From contig OZ024788.1 of assembly GCA_964017065.1 (NCBI GenBank), forward strand, positions 3,922,887 through 3,986,886: 64,000 bases of DNA, in the 5' to 3' direction. Position numbers and translations under genes: made by a program. Source of the DNA: Haliclona indistincta (taxonomy: Eukaryota; Porifera; Demospongiae; Haplosclerida; Chalinidae). Every line of letters starts with the position of its first letter. Within the stretch, counting starts at the first letter, position 1. This document shows, piece by piece, positions 63,491-64,000 of the stretch. The notes below the pieces were generated by a model. The model made no database searches. It saw nothing but the letters and a program-made list of their open reading frames with translations, and had not been told where the DNA came from.

Positions 63491-64000
63491 GGCGAGCCTT
63501 GGCGTTCGTCCTCCTGCTGCGGAAAGAGAGTTTTCTGCGTATCAGTTTGACAAGAAAACATACGACATTTTATGCCAGCATTCAAAGAATGGAGAGTTGA
63601 ATACAATGAAGCTCATGATTAGTTCGGTCCCAGCGGAGGCAACATTCGGTCGTGTCGAGCGGGTCGTGTCACTTTTTGTCCAGAAGAGCCTCGCCATTCA
63701 CCTTTCGTTTTGGCTGCCCAGTACGGTCACTTGAACGTCGTCCAGTATCTCATGAAGAACTACGCCGACATTATAGACGTCAACTACGGAGCTACCATAG
63801 TCTCACAGAACAGTGGAAAAGATACACACAGTGCTACAGCACTCTTGGCAGCCACTCTCGGTGGTCACACTAAAGTGATAAAATATCTCGTCTCTCTCGG
63901 AGCAGATGTCAACAAGTGTACTCACACAGGGTCTACTCCATTACGTGCAGCTTCTTATCACGGCTTCATTGACATCATGAAATGCTTGATCGAGAATGGT
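63489..64000 (+). CDS. Ankyrin-repeat protein resembling FEM1, 5' part
   Basis: It opens MASLGVRPPAAEREFSAYQF and continues DILCQHSKNGELNTMKLMIS. From about 63690 the ankyrin text is in another frame: SPFVLAAQYGHLNVVQYLMK, ATALLAATLGGHTKVIKYLV, GADVNKCTHTGSTPLRAASY and HGFIDIMKCLIENG at the edge. The STPLRAA word and the repeat order are like the N-terminal ankyrin array of FEM1, a substrate receptor of CUL2 ubiquitin ligases, but many ankyrin proteins look similar. The frame change lies near a direct repeat GGTCGTGTC at 63650-63672, so it may be a one-base error or a short repeat-associated indel. The gene continues past the window. Confidence 0.6.

Overview
The window is animal nuclear DNA. 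It has spliced genes with short GT-AG introns, N-terminal or C-terminal death-fold domains (Death and CARD-like), a mitochondrial carrier, an ankyrin gene that resembles FEM1, and very dense DNA-transposon debris. The many death-fold proteins, the plant/protist-like ZIFL-type transporter and the compact introns suggest an early-branching animal, most likely a sponge. That placement is inference; no sequence here fixes the species. A 200-base N run (17577-17776) marks a scaffold gap.

The dominant theme is a multigene family that encodes several tandem ubiquitin-like (UBL) modules followed by a C-terminal Death domain. I count seven larger loci (7236-8859 +; 26668-27813 -; 34466-36684 -; 46761-48326 -; 48697-50820 -; 53593-55614 -; 56442-58070 - and its partner 58417-60524 - form a duplicated pair with the 46.7-50.8 kb pair, giving eight gene bodies) plus three small Death-domain remnants. 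Only the gene at 53593-55614 has an unbroken frame (673 aa: six UBLs, two beta-rich linkers, one Death domain). The others carry frameshifts or nonsense changes, so this looks like birth-and-death evolution of an immune or cell-death gene cluster, unless the assembly has many small errors.

The second theme is a ZIFL-like major-facilitator transporter. Its C-terminal half is intact on the minus strand at 9738-11825, broken on the plus strand at 51773-53532, and its last exon alone recurs at 5254, 24554, 26330 and 32458. These exons repeatedly lie tail-to-tail with a UBL-Death gene, so the two travelled together in duplications. Two paralogous two-CARD-like genes (24916-25766 and 61580-62367, both minus) and a CARD gene with an unidentified C-terminal region (30612-31726, minus) add further death-fold content.

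Mobile DNA fills most of the rest. Several insertions can be proven inside the window, because a duplicated copy shows the empty site: a 2.4-kb 9-bp-TSD element inside a TTAA-flanked foldback (1204-4464), a 1.4-kb 9-bp-TSD element carrying half of a RecQ-type helicase gene (12392-13817), a TA-flanked MITE (22658-22841), and a 552-bp element upstream of one gene of the duplicated pair (60666-61217). There are also large palindromes (21406-22259, 38642-39439, 44091-44374, 46189-46588), palindrome-tailed repeat families, minisatellites, and remnants of a MULE-type transposase and of a LINE.

The right end is ordinary: a mitochondrial carrier gene (62591-63490, minus) is head-to-head with, and overlaps at its first ATG, a partial ankyrin-repeat gene (63489 onward, plus) that runs off the window.
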